64,000 nucleotides of DNA from Microbacterium thalli. GTDB lineage: Bacteria > Actinomycetota > Actinomycetes > Actinomycetales > Microbacteriaceae. The position numbers and the translations under genes are program-made. The stretch covers positions 1 to 64,000 of the forward strand of contig NZ_JAQZCH010000002.1 of assembly GCF_028737325.1 (NCBI RefSeq), written 5' to 3'. The notes below the pieces were generated by a model. The model worked only from the letters and a program-made list of their open reading frames with translations, did not search any database and had not been told where the DNA came from. Shown one piece after another: positions 1 through 9,187 of the stretch (the first letter of the stretch is position 1; each line of letters starts with the position of its first letter).

Positions 1-80
1 CGATCCCGCAGGAGTCGATCGACAAGCTCTACGACCGGTACCAGAACGTTTACGGACAGACCACCGACGACCGCCGGTAG
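1..80 (+). CDS. 3' end of an unidentified gene (partial)
   Basis: The open frame enters from the left edge and stops at TAG 78-80, giving 25 residues that end in a YDRYQNVYGQ-like tail. The tail is too short to identify the gene. It faintly recalls the C-termini of FGGY sugar kinases, which would suit a place just upstream of a sugar ABC importer, but this is a guess. A weak hairpin and the importer genes follow on the same strand. Confidence 0.5.
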   Translation, partial: IPQESIDKLYDRYQNVYGQTTDDRR

Positions 81-94
81 CCCCGCACCGGGGC
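80..94 (+). terminator. weak hairpin after the partial gene
   Basis: The sequence gccccgcaccggggc can form a 5-bp GC stem with a 5-nt loop directly at the stop codon. It has no T tract. It could be a weak terminator, or only a pause site before the importer operon. Confidence 0.3.
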
Positions 95-144
95 GCGGTC
101 ACCATTTCCCACCAAGACAGTGAAGTCACTGGAAAGGACACACA

Positions 145-1272
145 GTGAACAGCAAGAAGTTCCTGTTCGCCGCGGCGACGCTCGCCGTCGGCGCGATCAC
201 GCTCTCCGGCTGCGCCGGAAACTCCGGCGGAGGCTCCGGAGAGGGTGAGGGCGGCGGCGCCCTCATCGGCGTCGCGATGCCGACGAAGAGCTCGGAGCGC
301 TGGATCCAGGACGGCGACGCCGTCAAGAAGGCGCTCGAAGACCAGGGCTACACCGTCGACCTGCAGTACGCCGAGGACGACATCCCCACCCAGGTCAACC
401 AGATCGAGAACATGATCACCAAGGGCGCCGAGGCGCTCATCGTGGCCTCGATCGACGGCACGACCCTCACCGAGGCCCTCCAGAACGCCGCAGACGCCGA
501 CATCCCCGTCATCGCCTACGACCGTCTGATCGTCGGCACCGAGAACGTCGACTACTACGCGACCTTCGACAACTTCCTCGTCGGCCAGCAGCAGGCGTGG
601 ACGCTCCTCAACGGCCTCGGCCTCACCGACCTCGAGGGCAACCCCACCGACGGTGCGCCGGCCGGACCGTTCAACATCGAGCTGTTCGCCGGTTCGCTCG
701 ACGACAACAACGCGTTCTTCTTCTTCGACGGCGCGATGGACGTCCTGAAGCCCTTCGTCGACGACGGCACCCTCGTCGTGAAGTCGGGCCAGACCGACAT
801 CGAGCAGGCCGCCACGTTGCGCTGGGACGGCGAGACCGCCCAGAGCCGCATGGAGGACATCCTCACGGCGAACTACTCCGACGGCACCCAGGTCGACGCG
901 GTCCTGTCGCCCTACGACGGCATCTCGCGCGGCATCATCTCGGCGCTCGAGGGCGCCGGCTACGCCGTGGGCGAGGAATGGCCGATCATCTCGGGCCAGG
1001 ACGCCGAGGTCGACTCGGTCAAGGCGATCCTCGCGGACGAGCAGTACGCGACGATCTTCAAGGACACGCGTGAGCTCGCCAAGGTCGCAGCTGACATGGC
1101 CGTGGCCGCGCTCAACGACGAAGAGCCCGAGATCAACGACACCGAGACCTACGACAACGACGTGAAGGTCGTTCCCTCGTACCTGCTCTCGCCCGTGCCC
1201 GTCGTCAAGGACAACGTGCAGTCGGCCCTGGTCGACACCGGCTACTGGACGGCGGAGGAGCTCGGCCTGTGA
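145..1272 (+). CDS. chvE: ChvE-type monosaccharide ABC transporter, substrate-binding lipoprotein
   Basis: This is the extracytoplasmic sugar-binding lipoprotein of a monosaccharide importer. A signal peptide with lipobox LSGC (lipidated Cys23) is followed by a Gly/Ser-rich spacer and a type 1 periplasmic-binding fold with the ChvE-like stretches [10 protein letters not shown] and PVIAYDRLI. Its 375 residues are normal for the family. It starts at GTG 145, with GGAAAGGA 131-138 as ribosome-binding site. The ATPase and permease genes follow on the same strand, so the three form one importer. ChvE homologues bind several aldoses (galactose, arabinose, xylose, glucose); the actual ligand cannot be read from sequence. 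A strong hairpin separates it from the ATPase gene. Confidence 0.9.
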   Translation: MNSKKFLFAAATLAVGAITLSGCAGNSGGGSGEGEGGGALIGVAMPTKSSERWIQDGDAVKKALEDQGYTVDLQYAEDDIPTQVNQIENMITKGAEALIVASIDGTTLTEALQNAADADIPVIAYDRLIVGTENVDYYATFDNFLVGQQQAWTLLNGLGLTDLEGNPTDGAPAGPFNIELFAGSLDDNNAFFFFDGAMDVLKPFVDDGTLVVKSGQTDIEQAATLRWDGETAQSRMEDILTANYSDGTQVDAVLSPYDGISRGIISALEGAGYAVGEEWPIISGQDAEVDSVKAILADEQYATIFKDTRELAKVAADMAVAALNDEEPEINDTETYDNDVKVVPSYLLSPVPVVKDNVQSALVDTGYWTAEELGL

Positions 1273-1298
1273 GCCGCGGCATCCGTCGACCCTGATCG

Positions 1299-1330
1299 GC
1301 GGCGGCGGGGGCAGCAGCCCCCGCCGCCGC
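1299..1330 (+). terminator. intercistronic hairpin between binding-protein and ATPase genes
   Basis: A perfect 14-bp GC stem (arms 1299-1312 and 1317-1330) closes an AGCA tetraloop in the 95-nt gap after the binding-protein gene. There is no T tract. In binding-protein operons such hairpins usually act as partial terminators or 3' stabilisers that leave more binding-protein mRNA than membrane-component mRNA. That role is inferred here. Confidence 0.6.
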
Positions 1331-1367
1331 ACCGACCCACCATCCACCCCACAAGGAAGTCGGAGAC

Positions 1368-2897
1368 GTGAGCGAAACCATCCTCGAGATGCGCGGAATC
1401 ACCAAGACATTCCCCGGCGTCAAAGCGCTCTCGAATGTGAACCTCGCCGTCGAGCGCGGCGAGATCCATGCGATCTGCGGCGAGAACGGCGCTGGGAAGT
1501 CGACCCTCATGAAGGTGCTGTCGGGTGTCTACCCGCACGGCAGCTACGACGGCGAGATCGTCTACGCGGGCGACACCGTCGAGTTCAAGAACCTGCGCGA
1601 CAGCGAGGCGCGCGGCATCGTCATCATCCACCAGGAGCTGGCGCTCAGCCCCTACCTGTCGATCGCCGAGAACATCTTCCTCAACAACGAGCGTCGGGGC
1701 GCCGGCGGTCTCATCGACTGGAACAAGACCAACTTCGCCGCGGCTGAGCTGCTGCGCCGCGTCGGGCTCAAAGAGAACCCGACCACCAAGGTCAACCAGA
1801 TCGGTGTCGGCAAGCAGCAGCTCGTCGAGATCGCCAAGGCACTGTCGAAGGAGGTCAAGCTCCTCATCCTCGACGAGCCGACCGCAGCCCTGAACGACGA
1901 GGACTCCGACCACCTGCTCGACCTGATCCTCAGCCTGCGCGAGCAGGGCATCACGTCGATCATCATCAGCCACAAGCTGAACGAGATCAAGAAGGTCGCC
2001 GACAGCGTCACGGTCATCCGCGACGGCAAGACGATCGAGACGATCTCGAAGAACGACGTCACCGAGGACCGCATCATCAAGGACATGGTGGGCCGCGACC
2101 TCGAGCACCGGTACCCGGACCACGAGCCCCAGATCGGCGAGGAGCTGCTGCGGGTCGAGAACTGGACCGCCCACCATCCGCAGGACCCGACTCGCGTCGT
2201 CGTCGACGACGTGTCGATCACGGTGCGCGCGGGCGAGATCGTCGGCATCGCCGGCCTCATGGGTGCCGGCCGCACCGAGTTCGCGATGAGCCTGTTCGGC
2301 CACAGCTACGGCACGCGCATCACCGGCAAGGTGTTCATGCGCGGCAAGGAGATCCGCACGCGCACGGTCTCCGAGGCCATCGCCAACGGCCTCGCCTACG
2401 CCACCGAGGACCGCAAGACCTACGGGCTCAACCTCATCGAGGACATCAAGCGCAACATCTCGATGGCATCGCTGAAGAAGCTCGAGAAGGCGGGTCTGGT
2501 CGACGACAACGAGGAGTTCTCGGTCGCGAACCAGTACCGCAAGAGCATGAACATCAAGGCGCCGACGGTGCTGGCCAAGACCGGGAAGCTCTCGGGCGGC
2601 AACCAGCAGAAGGTCGTGCTGTCGAAGTGGATCTACTCCGACCCGGAGGTGCTGATCCTCGACGAACCGACGCGCGGCATCGACGTCGGTGCGAAGTACG
2701 AGATCTACACGATCATCAACAAGCTCGCGGCCGCCGGGAAGGGGATCATCGTGATCTCGTCCGAGCTGCCCGAACTGCTCGGCATCTCGGACCGGGTGTA
2801 CGCCCTCTCGGAGGGACGCATCACGGGCGAGATGCCCATCGCCGACGCCTCGCCCGAGTCGGTCCTCAAACTCATGACCATGGAGAAGCCCCGCTGA
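1368..2897 (+). CDS. mmsA: monosaccharide ABC transporter, double ATP-binding subunit MmsA
   Basis: This cytoplasmic ATPase drives import together with the preceding lipoprotein and the following permease. It has two fused ABC domains (509 aa), as in RbsA, XylG and MmsA. The first has Walker [10 protein letters not shown] (38-46), a degenerate signature IGVGKQQ (145-151) and Walker [11 protein letters not shown] (165-174). The second has a degenerate P-loop GLMGAGRTE (296-304), a canonical LSGGNQQ (408-414) and [10 protein letters not shown] (431-440). This asymmetry is usual in sugar-type double ATPases. The start is GTG 1368, with purine-rich aaggaagtcggag upstream. The permease gene begins 22 nt after its stop. 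Confidence 0.93.
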   Translation: MSETILEMRGITKTFPGVKALSNVNLAVERGEIHAICGENGAGKSTLMKVLSGVYPHGSYDGEIVYAGDTVEFKNLRDSEARGIVIIHQELALSPYLSIAENIFLNNERRGAGGLIDWNKTNFAAAELLRRVGLKENPTTKVNQIGVGKQQLVEIAKALSKEVKLLILDEPTAALNDEDSDHLLDLILSLREQGITSIIISHKLNEIKKVADSVTVIRDGKTIETISKNDVTEDRIIKDMVGRDLEHRYPDHEPQIGEELLRVENWTAHHPQDPTRVVVDDVSITVRAGEIVGIAGLMGAGRTEFAMSLFGHSYGTRITGKVFMRGKEIRTRTVSEAIANGLAYATEDRKTYGLNLIEDIKRNISMASLKKLEKAGLVDDNEEFSVANQYRKSMNIKAPTVLAKTGKLSGGNQQKVVLSKWIYSDPEVLILDEPTRGIDVGAKYEIYTIINKLAAAGKGIIVISSELPELLGISDRVYALSEGRITGEMPIADASPESVLKLMTMEKPR

Positions 2898-2919
2898 CGG
2901 GGCCGCAGGAGATCCACGA

Positions 2920-4152
2920 ATGTCTCAGAACGCTACCGGCCCCGAAACCGCCGCCGGCGGGGCCATCAACCCCACCGAGAACCGCTTCACGCGCTGGCTC
3001 AGCCACATCCTGGCCGACCTCGGCAAGAACGGCATCTTCATCGCGCTGATCGCGGTGGTCGCCCTCTTCGCCATCCTCACCAACGGCATCCTGCTGCGCC
3101 CGCAGAACCTGTCGAACCTCGTGGTGCAGAACGGCTACATCCTCGTGCTGGCGATCGGCATGGTGATGATCATCATCGCCGGTCACATTGACCTGTCGGT
3201 GGGATCGGTCGCCGCCTTCATCGGCGCCATCTCGGGTGTCTTCGCCGTCAAGATGGGGATGCCGTGGTGGCTCGCCATCGTCCTGTCGCTCCTCATCGGC
3301 GCTCTGGTCGGAGCGTGGCAGGGCTTCTGGGTCGCCTTCGTCGGCATACCAGCGTTCATCGTGACGCTCGCGGGCATGCTGATCTTCCGCGGACTCGCGC
3401 TCGTCGTGCTCGGCAACGCCAACATCGGCTCGTTCCCGACGGAGTATCGAGCACTCGGTAACGGGTTCCTCGGGGGGCTGTTCGGGGAGTCCGAAACGGA
3501 TCTGTTCACGCTTCTCATCGGCGCGGTGGGCATCGTCGCGCTCGTCGTGCAGCAGTGGCGCACCCGCAGCGGCCGTCAGAAGTACGACCAGCAGGTCGAG
3601 CCCCTCGTGTGGTTCGTCGCGAAGCTCGTGCTGATCTCGATCGTCATCGGTTGGTTCGCTTGGGCGCTGGCGTCGTACAAGGGCATCCCGGTCACCCTGA
3701 TCGTCCTGGCCGTCCTCGTGCTCGTCTACGGCATCGTCATGAACCGCACGGTGTTCGGTCGCCACATCTACGCGATCGGTGGCAACCGCCACGCGGCGGA
3801 GCTGTCGGGCATCAAGACACGCCGGGTCGACTTCTGGCTGTTCGTCAACATGGGCGTGCTCGCGGCCCTCGCCGGCCTCATCTTCACCGCGCGGCTCAAC
3901 CTCGCCGGCCCCAAGGCCGGTGACGGCTTCGAGCTCGAGGCGATCTCGGCTGCCTTCATCGGCGGTGCGGCGGTGCAGGGCGGCGTCGGCACGATCGGCG
4001 GCGCGATCATTGGTGGTCTCATCATCGGTGTGCTTAACAACGGCATGTCGATCATGGGTATCGGCATCGAGTGGCAGCAGGCCGTGAAGGGCCTCGTGCT
4101 GCTGCTGGCCGTCGCCTTCGACGTCTACAACAAGCGGCGTTCGGGTAACTGA
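2920..4152 (+). CDS. mmsB: monosaccharide ABC transporter permease MmsB
   Basis: This is the inner-membrane channel of the ChvE-MmsA-MmsB importer. The 410 residues contain many hydrophobic helices and the BPD_transp_2 signatures AGHIDLSVGSVAAF near residue 90 and GGNRHAAELSGI near residue 290. A polar insert around residues 180-225 makes it longer than RbsC-type permeases (about 320 aa), which is typical of MmsB. The start is ATG 2920, with an aggagat ribosome-binding site. A bidirectional terminator follows the stop at 4152 and closes the operon. Confidence 0.92.
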   Translation: MSQNATGPETAAGGAINPTENRFTRWLSHILADLGKNGIFIALIAVVALFAILTNGILLRPQNLSNLVVQNGYILVLAIGMVMIIIAGHIDLSVGSVAAFIGAISGVFAVKMGMPWWLAIVLSLLIGALVGAWQGFWVAFVGIPAFIVTLAGMLIFRGLALVVLGNANIGSFPTEYRALGNGFLGGLFGESETDLFTLLIGAVGIVALVVQQWRTRSGRQKYDQQVEPLVWFVAKLVLISIVIGWFAWALASYKGIPVTLIVLAVLVLVYGIVMNRTVFGRHIYAIGGNRHAAELSGIKTRRVDFWLFVNMGVLAALAGLIFTARLNLAGPKAGDGFELEAISAAFIGGAAVQGGVGTIGGAIIGGLIIGVLNNGMSIMGIGIEWQQAVKGLVLLLAVAFDVYNKRRSGN

Positions 4153-4166
4153 CCCGGACCACCAGC

Positions 4167-4211
4167 GGCGCCCCGGCCGCGAGACCTGCGGGTCTCGCCG
4201 ACCGGGGCGCC
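4167..4211. terminator. bidirectional nested-hairpin terminator
   Basis: An outer perfect 10-bp stem (4167-4176 with 4202-4211) encloses an inner 7-bp stem (4180-4186 with 4191-4197) with loop TGCG. It lies in the 82-nt gap between the convergent mmsB and oxidoreductase genes, so it can stop transcription from both sides. No T tract is present. Confidence 0.75.
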
Positions 4212-4234
4212 GCGGCGTTCGTGAGCGGCCCGAC

Positions 4235-5176
4235 TCAGGGGATCAGCACGATCTTCCCCGGGGTGTGAGCGGCCACGAGGCGATGGGCCTCGGCGGCAGC
4301 GGCGAGCGGGAGCTCAGGCCCGAGCTCGACGCGGAAGGCGCCCGCCGCGAGCAGCGCCGTCACGACGGGGATGGCCTCGACGCGCCAGGCGAGCTGCTGC
4401 GCCGTGAGGGGGTCGGGGCTGCCGCCCGAGAAGGCGCGGATGCCGAGGCCTGCGGCGTCCGCGCCCCGCACGATCGTCGCGATGCGTGACCGATCGGCGA
4501 CGAGCTCGATCGAGGACGAGAGGGCCTCGTCGGTGCCGGCGCAGTCCAGGGCGACGGTGACACCCTGCGGGGCGACGGAGCGAACGCGCTCCGCGACGCC
4601 GTCGCCGTAGACGACCGGGGTGCCGCCGAGGTCGCGCACGCGGTCGGCGCGCCCCTCGCTCGCGGTGGCGACGACCGCGGCACCGCGCAGGCGCGCGAAC
4701 TGGATCGCCGCCTGCCCGACCGATCCCGATCCGCCGTGGACGAGCAGGGTGTCGGCCGGGCCGACACCGAGCGAGCGCAGCGCCTGGTACGCCGTCGCGA
4801 CCGGGATGCCCAGCGCCGCACCGACCGCGGGGGAGACACCAGCCGGGAGCGGCACGAGCATGTCGGGGGTCGCGATGATGTCGGTCGCGTACACGCCGCG
4901 CGCGCCGAAGATCACGACCTCGTCGCCGACGCGGAACCCCTCGACGTCGGCCCCGACCTGCGTCACGATGCCGGCTCCGTCGTTGCCCATGCGGCGCGGC
5001 TTCGTGATGGTCGCCGACGGACGAAGACCCGCGCGCAGCTTGTGGTCGATGGGATTCACCCCCACCGCGGTGACGCTCAGCCGTACCTCGCCGGGTGCCG
5101 GCTCGGGAACGTCGATGTCGTGGAGGGCGAGGACCTCGGGTCCGCCGAACTCGGAGTACGTCACTGCCTGTGCCAT
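4235..5176 (-). CDS. zinc-independent MDR-family NADPH:quinone oxidoreductase-like protein
   Basis: This is a cytoplasmic NAD(P)H-dependent medium-chain dehydrogenase/reductase of the quinone reductase type. It has the N-terminal GroES-like catalytic domain (roughly 1-120, including GVNPIDHKLRAG) and a Rossmann domain with the nucleotide-binding motif HGGSGSVGQAAIQFAR near residue 145. Structural zinc cysteines are absent, which supports the zinc-independent branch. Its 313 residues fit the family. ATG 5176 is 6 nt after a TAGCGT -10 element, so the mRNA is probably leaderless. It lies 20 nt downstream of hrpA on the same strand. The substrate is unknown. Confidence 0.82.
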   Translation of the reverse strand: MAQAVTYSEFGGPEVLALHDIDVPEPAPGEVRLSVTAVGVNPIDHKLRAGLRPSATITKPRRMGNDGAGIVTQVGADVEGFRVGDEVVIFGARGVYATDIIATPDMLVPLPAGVSPAVGAALGIPVATAYQALRSLGVGPADTLLVHGGSGSVGQAAIQFARLRGAAVVATASEGRADRVRDLGGTPVVYGDGVAERVRSVAPQGVTVALDCAGTDEALSSSIELVADRSRIATIVRGADAAGLGIRAFSGGSPDPLTAQQLAWRVEAIPVVTALLAAGAFRVELGPELPLAAAAEAHRLVAAHTPGKIVLIP

Positions 5177-5182
5177 GACGCC

Positions 5183-5188
5183 ACGCTA
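5183..5188 (-). promoter_or_regulatory. -10 element TAGCGT of the oxidoreductase gene (leaderless start)
   Basis: TAGCGT is followed by 6 nt and then the ATG at 5176. This is the same spacing seen at several other starts in the window. It lies in the 20-nt gap after hrpA, so the oxidoreductase could be transcribed independently of hrpA. Confidence 0.5.
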
Positions 5189-5196
5189 TCGAGTCC

Positions 5197-8100
5197 TCAG
5201 TCCTTCCCGGACAGGGCCTTCGTGATCCGCTGGATCGAGACCGGCTCGGCAGTGCCGAGGCGCTGAGCGAAGAGACTGATCCGGTACTCCTCGAGCAGCC
5301 ACCGCGCACGCACCAGATGCGCCGCCGCGTCGCTCGGGAGCGGGATGGTGCCGCCGGCGTCGGCGTAGAGCGCGGACGCCCGCTCGTACTCGGTGAGGCG
5401 CTGCCGGTCGCGGCCGGGGTTGTCGCTGAGACCGGTGACCCGCTCGAGCGCACCCTGGAGGTAGCGGGGGAGGTGCGCCAGGCGGGCGATACCGGTGCGC
5501 GAGAGGAACCCGGGGAACAGCAGCCCCGCGACCTGCTGCTTCACGTCGCCGAGGGCCGCCAGCAGCACCATCGAGTTCTGCGACCGCACGGCCCGCTCGA
5601 CATCGCGCTGCAGGACGAGAATGCGCGCGGTGAGCGAGACCGCCGCGAAGAGCTCGTCCACGACGGCGGCCGAGAACGCATCGCGCACCGCGCGGAACTG
5701 CGCCTCGGTGCGTACGACCGGCGCCGTGCGGGCGATGACGGCATCGGCGACTGCGACACGTGCGTCCTCGATCAGCGCCTTCGCGGACGGATACGGGGAT
5801 GCCGCGAGCGCGAGCTTCTCGGCGGCGGTGAGGTGATCGAGCACGTATGAGCTCGGCGACGGCACGGCCAGCAGCAGCAACCGTCGTGCACCAGCTGCGG
5901 TGAGGCGTTCGGCGCGTTCGGGTGTCGCCTCGATGCGCAGCGAGACGCTGGCGCCGTCGTCGACCAACGCGGGGTACCCGCGGACGACGCCGCCGGCGAC
6001 ACGCGTGTCGACGAGGTCGGGCAGGTCGCCGACCGTCCACTCGGTGAGCCCCGTGCGCTCGGTCACGGCGCCCGCGGCGGCGGGTTCGCCCGGGATGGCG
6101 ACGGCCGGCTGCGCGCCGGCGCGCGGCGCGGCCCGGGCGAGGGAACGCGCGACCGACGCACGTGAGCGGCCGGCGAGACGCTGCTGCAACTCACCGAGGT
6201 CGCGTGCGCTGCCGAGCGTGCGCCCGCGCTCGTCCACGGCGCGGAACGACATCGACAGGTGCGCGGGCACACGCTCCAGATCGAAGTCGGACGCCGAGAC
6301 CGGCTGATTCGCGACGCGCTGGATCCGTGCGGCGAGCGCGTCGCGCAGCGGTCGCGGGGGCAACCCGTCGTTGGACTCGGGTCCATCGGCACGCAGTTCC
6401 TCGGCGAAGGTGGCCGCCCAGTCGGCGGCCGGCACGACGTGGCGGCGGATGACCTTGGGCAGCGCGCGCAGGAGCCCGGCGATCAGCTCATCGCGCAGAC
6501 CCGGCACCTGCCAGTCGAAGCCGTCGGGGCGCAGCGAGGCGAGCAAGGCCACCGGGACGACGACGCTGACGCCGTCGTCGGGCGAGCCGGGCTCGAACCG
6601 GTAGGCCAGCGACAGGACCTGGTCGCTCTGCCGCCATCGCGCGGGGAACGCCCGCTCATCTCCGCCGGCGGTGTCGCCGGCGAGGTCGGACTCGCTCATG
6701 TCCAGCAACCGCGGCGTACGGGCGGCGGCATCGCGCCACCATGCTTCGAAGGACCGGACGTCGAACACGTCGCGAGGGATGCGCGCGTCGTAGAACGCGA
6801 ACACCGCCTCGTCGCCGACGAGGATGTCGCGGCGACGCTCGCGTTCCTCGATCTTCTCGAGACGCCGGCGCAGCTCGAGGTTGCGGCGCTCGAAAGCGGT
6901 GAGGCGCTTGTCGAGGTGGGCGGAGTTCCAGTCACCTTCGACGAGGGCGTGCCGCACGAACAGCTCGCGCGCGAGCTCTCGGTCGCGTCCGGCCAACTGC
7001 ACCCGCCGGCGGGGCACGATCTCGACGCCGAAGAGCGTCACCTTCTCTGCGGCGACGGCCGCGCCGGCATCCTTCGACCAGTGCGGGTCGCTCAGCGAGC
7101 GGTTCGCCAGGTCGCCCGCCAGGTCTTCGGCCCAGGCCGGATCGATCGCGGCGACGGTCCGCGCGTACAGACGCGACGTCTCGACGAGTTCGGCCGCCAT
7201 CACCGCGTCGGGGGAGGCCTTGCGCAGGCCCGAGCCGGGGAAGACAGCGAACTTCGCGCCCCGTGCACCCCGGTACTCGGCGCGCTGGCGCTGCGGTTTG
7301 GGTGCGCCGGCGCGGGCCGAGCCGCCGCGGGCGGGCGGGGCGGCGCTGCGGGTGTCGAGCACGCCGATCTGCGACAGAAGGCCCGCGAGGATCGCGCGGT
7401 GCACCCGGTCGGGGGCTGCGGCACCGGATGCCACGGACGCCGCGGCACCGGTACCGGCACCCTCACCTGCGGGGCGGACCCCGTCGTCGGGGCGCTGATC
7501 CCGCTCGCGTCCACCGCGGGCCAGCGCGGTGAGCTGGCGCTGGACGTCGGCCCACTCCCGCACCCGGACGTAGTTCAGGTGCTCGGCCCGGCAGAGCCGG
7601 CGGAAGGCGCTCGAGCCGAGCTCGCGCTGCTTCTCCTGCAGGTGGTTCCACACGTTGAGGAGGGACAGGAAGTCGCTCGTCGGATCGGTGAACCGCGCGT
7701 GCAGGCGGTCGGCTTCCTCGCGCCGTTCCTCGGGCCGTTCGCGGACATCCTGGATCGACAGGCCGGCGACGATCGGGAGCACGTCGCGGGTGACACCGAG
7801 GGCGCGCGCCTCAACGAGCATCCGGGCGAAGCGGGGGTCGATCGGCAGCCGCGAGATCTCGCGCCCGATGTCGGTGAGACGCCAGGTCCCCTTCTCGTCG
7901 CGCCGGACGGCCCGCAGCTCGACCAGCAGGTCGAACGCCGCCTTGACCCCGCGCGAGTCGGGCGGGGTCAGGAAGGGGAAGTCGGCGATGTCGCCGAACC
8001 CGAGCGCGAGCATCTGCAGTACGACCGACGCGAGGCTCGTACGCAGGATCTCGGGTTCGGTGAACTCCGGCCGGCCGGTGAAGTCTTCTTCGCCGTAGAG

Positions 8101-9156
8101 CCGGATCGCAATACCGGGCGAGGTGCGTCCGGCCCGTCCGGCACGCTGTTGCGCGGAGGCCTGCGAGACCGGTTCGATCGGCAGCCGCTGGATCTTCGAG
8201 CGGTTGCTGTACCGCGAGATGCGGGCGGTGCCGGTGTCCACGACGTAGCGGATGCCGGGGACCGTCAGGCTCGTCTCGGCGACGTTCGTCGCGAGGATGA
8301 CGCGGCGGCGCACGCCCGCCACCCCCGAGGGCTCGAAGACACGGTGCTGCTCAGCCGCGGACAGGCGGCCGAAGAGGGGGAGGACCTCGGTCGGGCGGGC
8401 ATCCCGCGCATAGGCGCCTCGCACCGCCTCCATCGCATCGCGAATTTCGGCCTCACCAGGCAGGAAGACCAGCACGTCGCCGTCGGACTCGCGGTCGAGC
8501 TCGCGCAGGGCGGCGACGAGCCCGTCGACGTCATCCTCGTCGCCCTCATCATGAGGGCGGTACCGCACCTCGACGGGATAGGTGCGTCCCGAGACCTCGA
8601 TGATCGGCGCGGGCACGCCGTTCGCATCGGCGAAGTGCGCCGCGAAGCTCTCGGGGTCGATCGTCGCGGAGGTGACGATGACCTTCAGGTCGGGGCGCTT
8701 CGGCAGGATGCGGCGCAGGTAGCCCAGCAGGAAGTCGATGTTGAGCGAGCGCTCGTGCGCCTCGTCGATGATGATGGTGTCGTACCGGCGCAGCAGGCGA
8801 TCGCGGTGGATCTCGTTGAGCAGGATGCCGTCGGTCACCAGAGACACGCGGGTGTCGGCCGAGACCTGGTCGGTGAAGCGCACCTTGTATCCGACGGCGC
8901 CGCCGAGCGGCACCTCCATCTCGGACGCGATGCGCTCGGCGACCGTGCGGGCGGCGATGCGCCGGGGCTGCGTGTGCGCGATGTTCGTGCGGCCGAGCTC
9001 GAGGCAGATCTTCGGCAGCTGCGTCGTCTTGCCCGAGCCGGTCGCGCCGGCGACGATGACCACCTGATGCTCACGGATGGCGCGCGCGATCTCGTCCCGG
9101 GCCCCACTGACGGGCAGCTCGGGCGGGAACGAGATCACAGGGGCGGGTGAGGACAC
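5197..9156 (-). CDS. hrpA: ATP-dependent RNA helicase HrpA (DEAH box)
   Basis: This is a large cytoplasmic DEAH-box helicase. HrpA of E. coli acts on mRNA and stalled ribosomes; the role here is inferred by homology. With the start chosen at GTG 9156 it has 1319 residues, close to the usual 1300. Walker A GATGSGKT is at 37-44 and the Walker B box DEAH at 131-134; these are followed by helicase C, HA2/OB and the DUF3418 C-terminal region typical of HrpA. The frame is open up to 9309, but the upstream part is not helicase-like and overlaps the next gene. GTG 9156 follows TACGAT by 8 nt. A polar, Ala/Gly-rich linker occurs around residues 610-690. Confidence 0.92.
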   Translation of the reverse strand: MSSPAPVISFPPELPVSGARDEIARAIREHQVVIVAGATGSGKTTQLPKICLELGRTNIAHTQPRRIAARTVAERIASEMEVPLGGAVGYKVRFTDQVSADTRVSLVTDGILLNEIHRDRLLRRYDTIIIDEAHERSLNIDFLLGYLRRILPKRPDLKVIVTSATIDPESFAAHFADANGVPAPIIEVSGRTYPVEVRYRPHDEGDEDDVDGLVAALRELDRESDGDVLVFLPGEAEIRDAMEAVRGAYARDARPTEVLPLFGRLSAAEQHRVFEPSGVAGVRRRVILATNVAETSLTVPGIRYVVDTGTARISRYSNRSKIQRLPIEPVSQASAQQRAGRAGRTSPGIAIRLYGEEDFTGRPEFTEPEILRTSLASVVLQMLALGFGDIADFPFLTPPDSRGVKAAFDLLVELRAVRRDEKGTWRLTDIGREISRLPIDPRFARMLVEARALGVTRDVLPIVAGLSIQDVRERPEERREEADRLHARFTDPTSDFLSLLNVWNHLQEKQRELGSSAFRRLCRAEHLNYVRVREWADVQRQLTALARGGRERDQRPDDGVRPAGEGAGTGAAASVASGAAAPDRVHRAILAGLLSQIGVLDTRSAAPPARGGSARAGAPKPQRQRAEYRGARGAKFAVFPGSGLRKASPDAVMAAELVETSRLYARTVAAIDPAWAEDLAGDLANRSLSDPHWSKDAGAAVAAEKVTLFGVEIVPRRRVQLAGRDRELARELFVRHALVEGDWNSAHLDKRLTAFERRNLELRRRLEKIEERERRRDILVGDEAVFAFYDARIPRDVFDVRSFEAWWRDAAARTPRLLDMSESDLAGDTAGGDERAFPARWRQSDQVLSLAYRFEPGSPDDGVSVVVPVALLASLRPDGFDWQVPGLRDELIAGLLRALPKVIRRHVVPAADWAATFAEELRADGPESNDGLPPRPLRDALAARIQRVANQPVSASDFDLERVPAHLSMSFRAVDERGRTLGSARDLGELQQRLAGRSRASVARSLARAAPRAGAQPAVAIPGEPAAAGAVTERTGLTEWTVGDLPDLVDTRVAGGVVRGYPALVDDGASVSLRIEATPERAERLTAAGARRLLLLAVPSPSSYVLDHLTAAEKLALAASPYPSAKALIEDARVAVADAVIARTAPVVRTEAQFRAVRDAFSAAVVDELFAAVSLTARILVLQRDVERAVRSQNSMVLLAALGDVKQQVAGLLFPGFLSRTGIARLAHLPRYLQGALERVTGLSDNPGRDRQRLTEYERASALYADAGGTIPLPSDAAAHLVRARWLLEEYRISLFAQRLGTAEPVSIQRITKALSGKD

Positions 9157-9164
9157 AGCCCTCC

Positions 9165-9170
9165 ATCGTA
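9165..9170 (-). promoter_or_regulatory. hrpA: possible -10 element TACGAT of hrpA
   Basis: TACGAT lies 8 nt before the chosen GTG at 9156. A GGAGGG also lies 2 nt from the GTG, too close for an ordinary ribosome-binding site, so a leaderless or near-leaderless transcript is plausible. It sits in the 31-nt gap after the ten-gene signalling unit. Confidence 0.4.
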
Positions 9171-9187
9171 CGACGCCATGCGCGGTC

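Noticed and set aside
6259-9150. A 963-codon open frame opposite hrpA
   Set aside because: Same artefact: hrpA has full helicase motifs, and the antisense translation is low-complexity.
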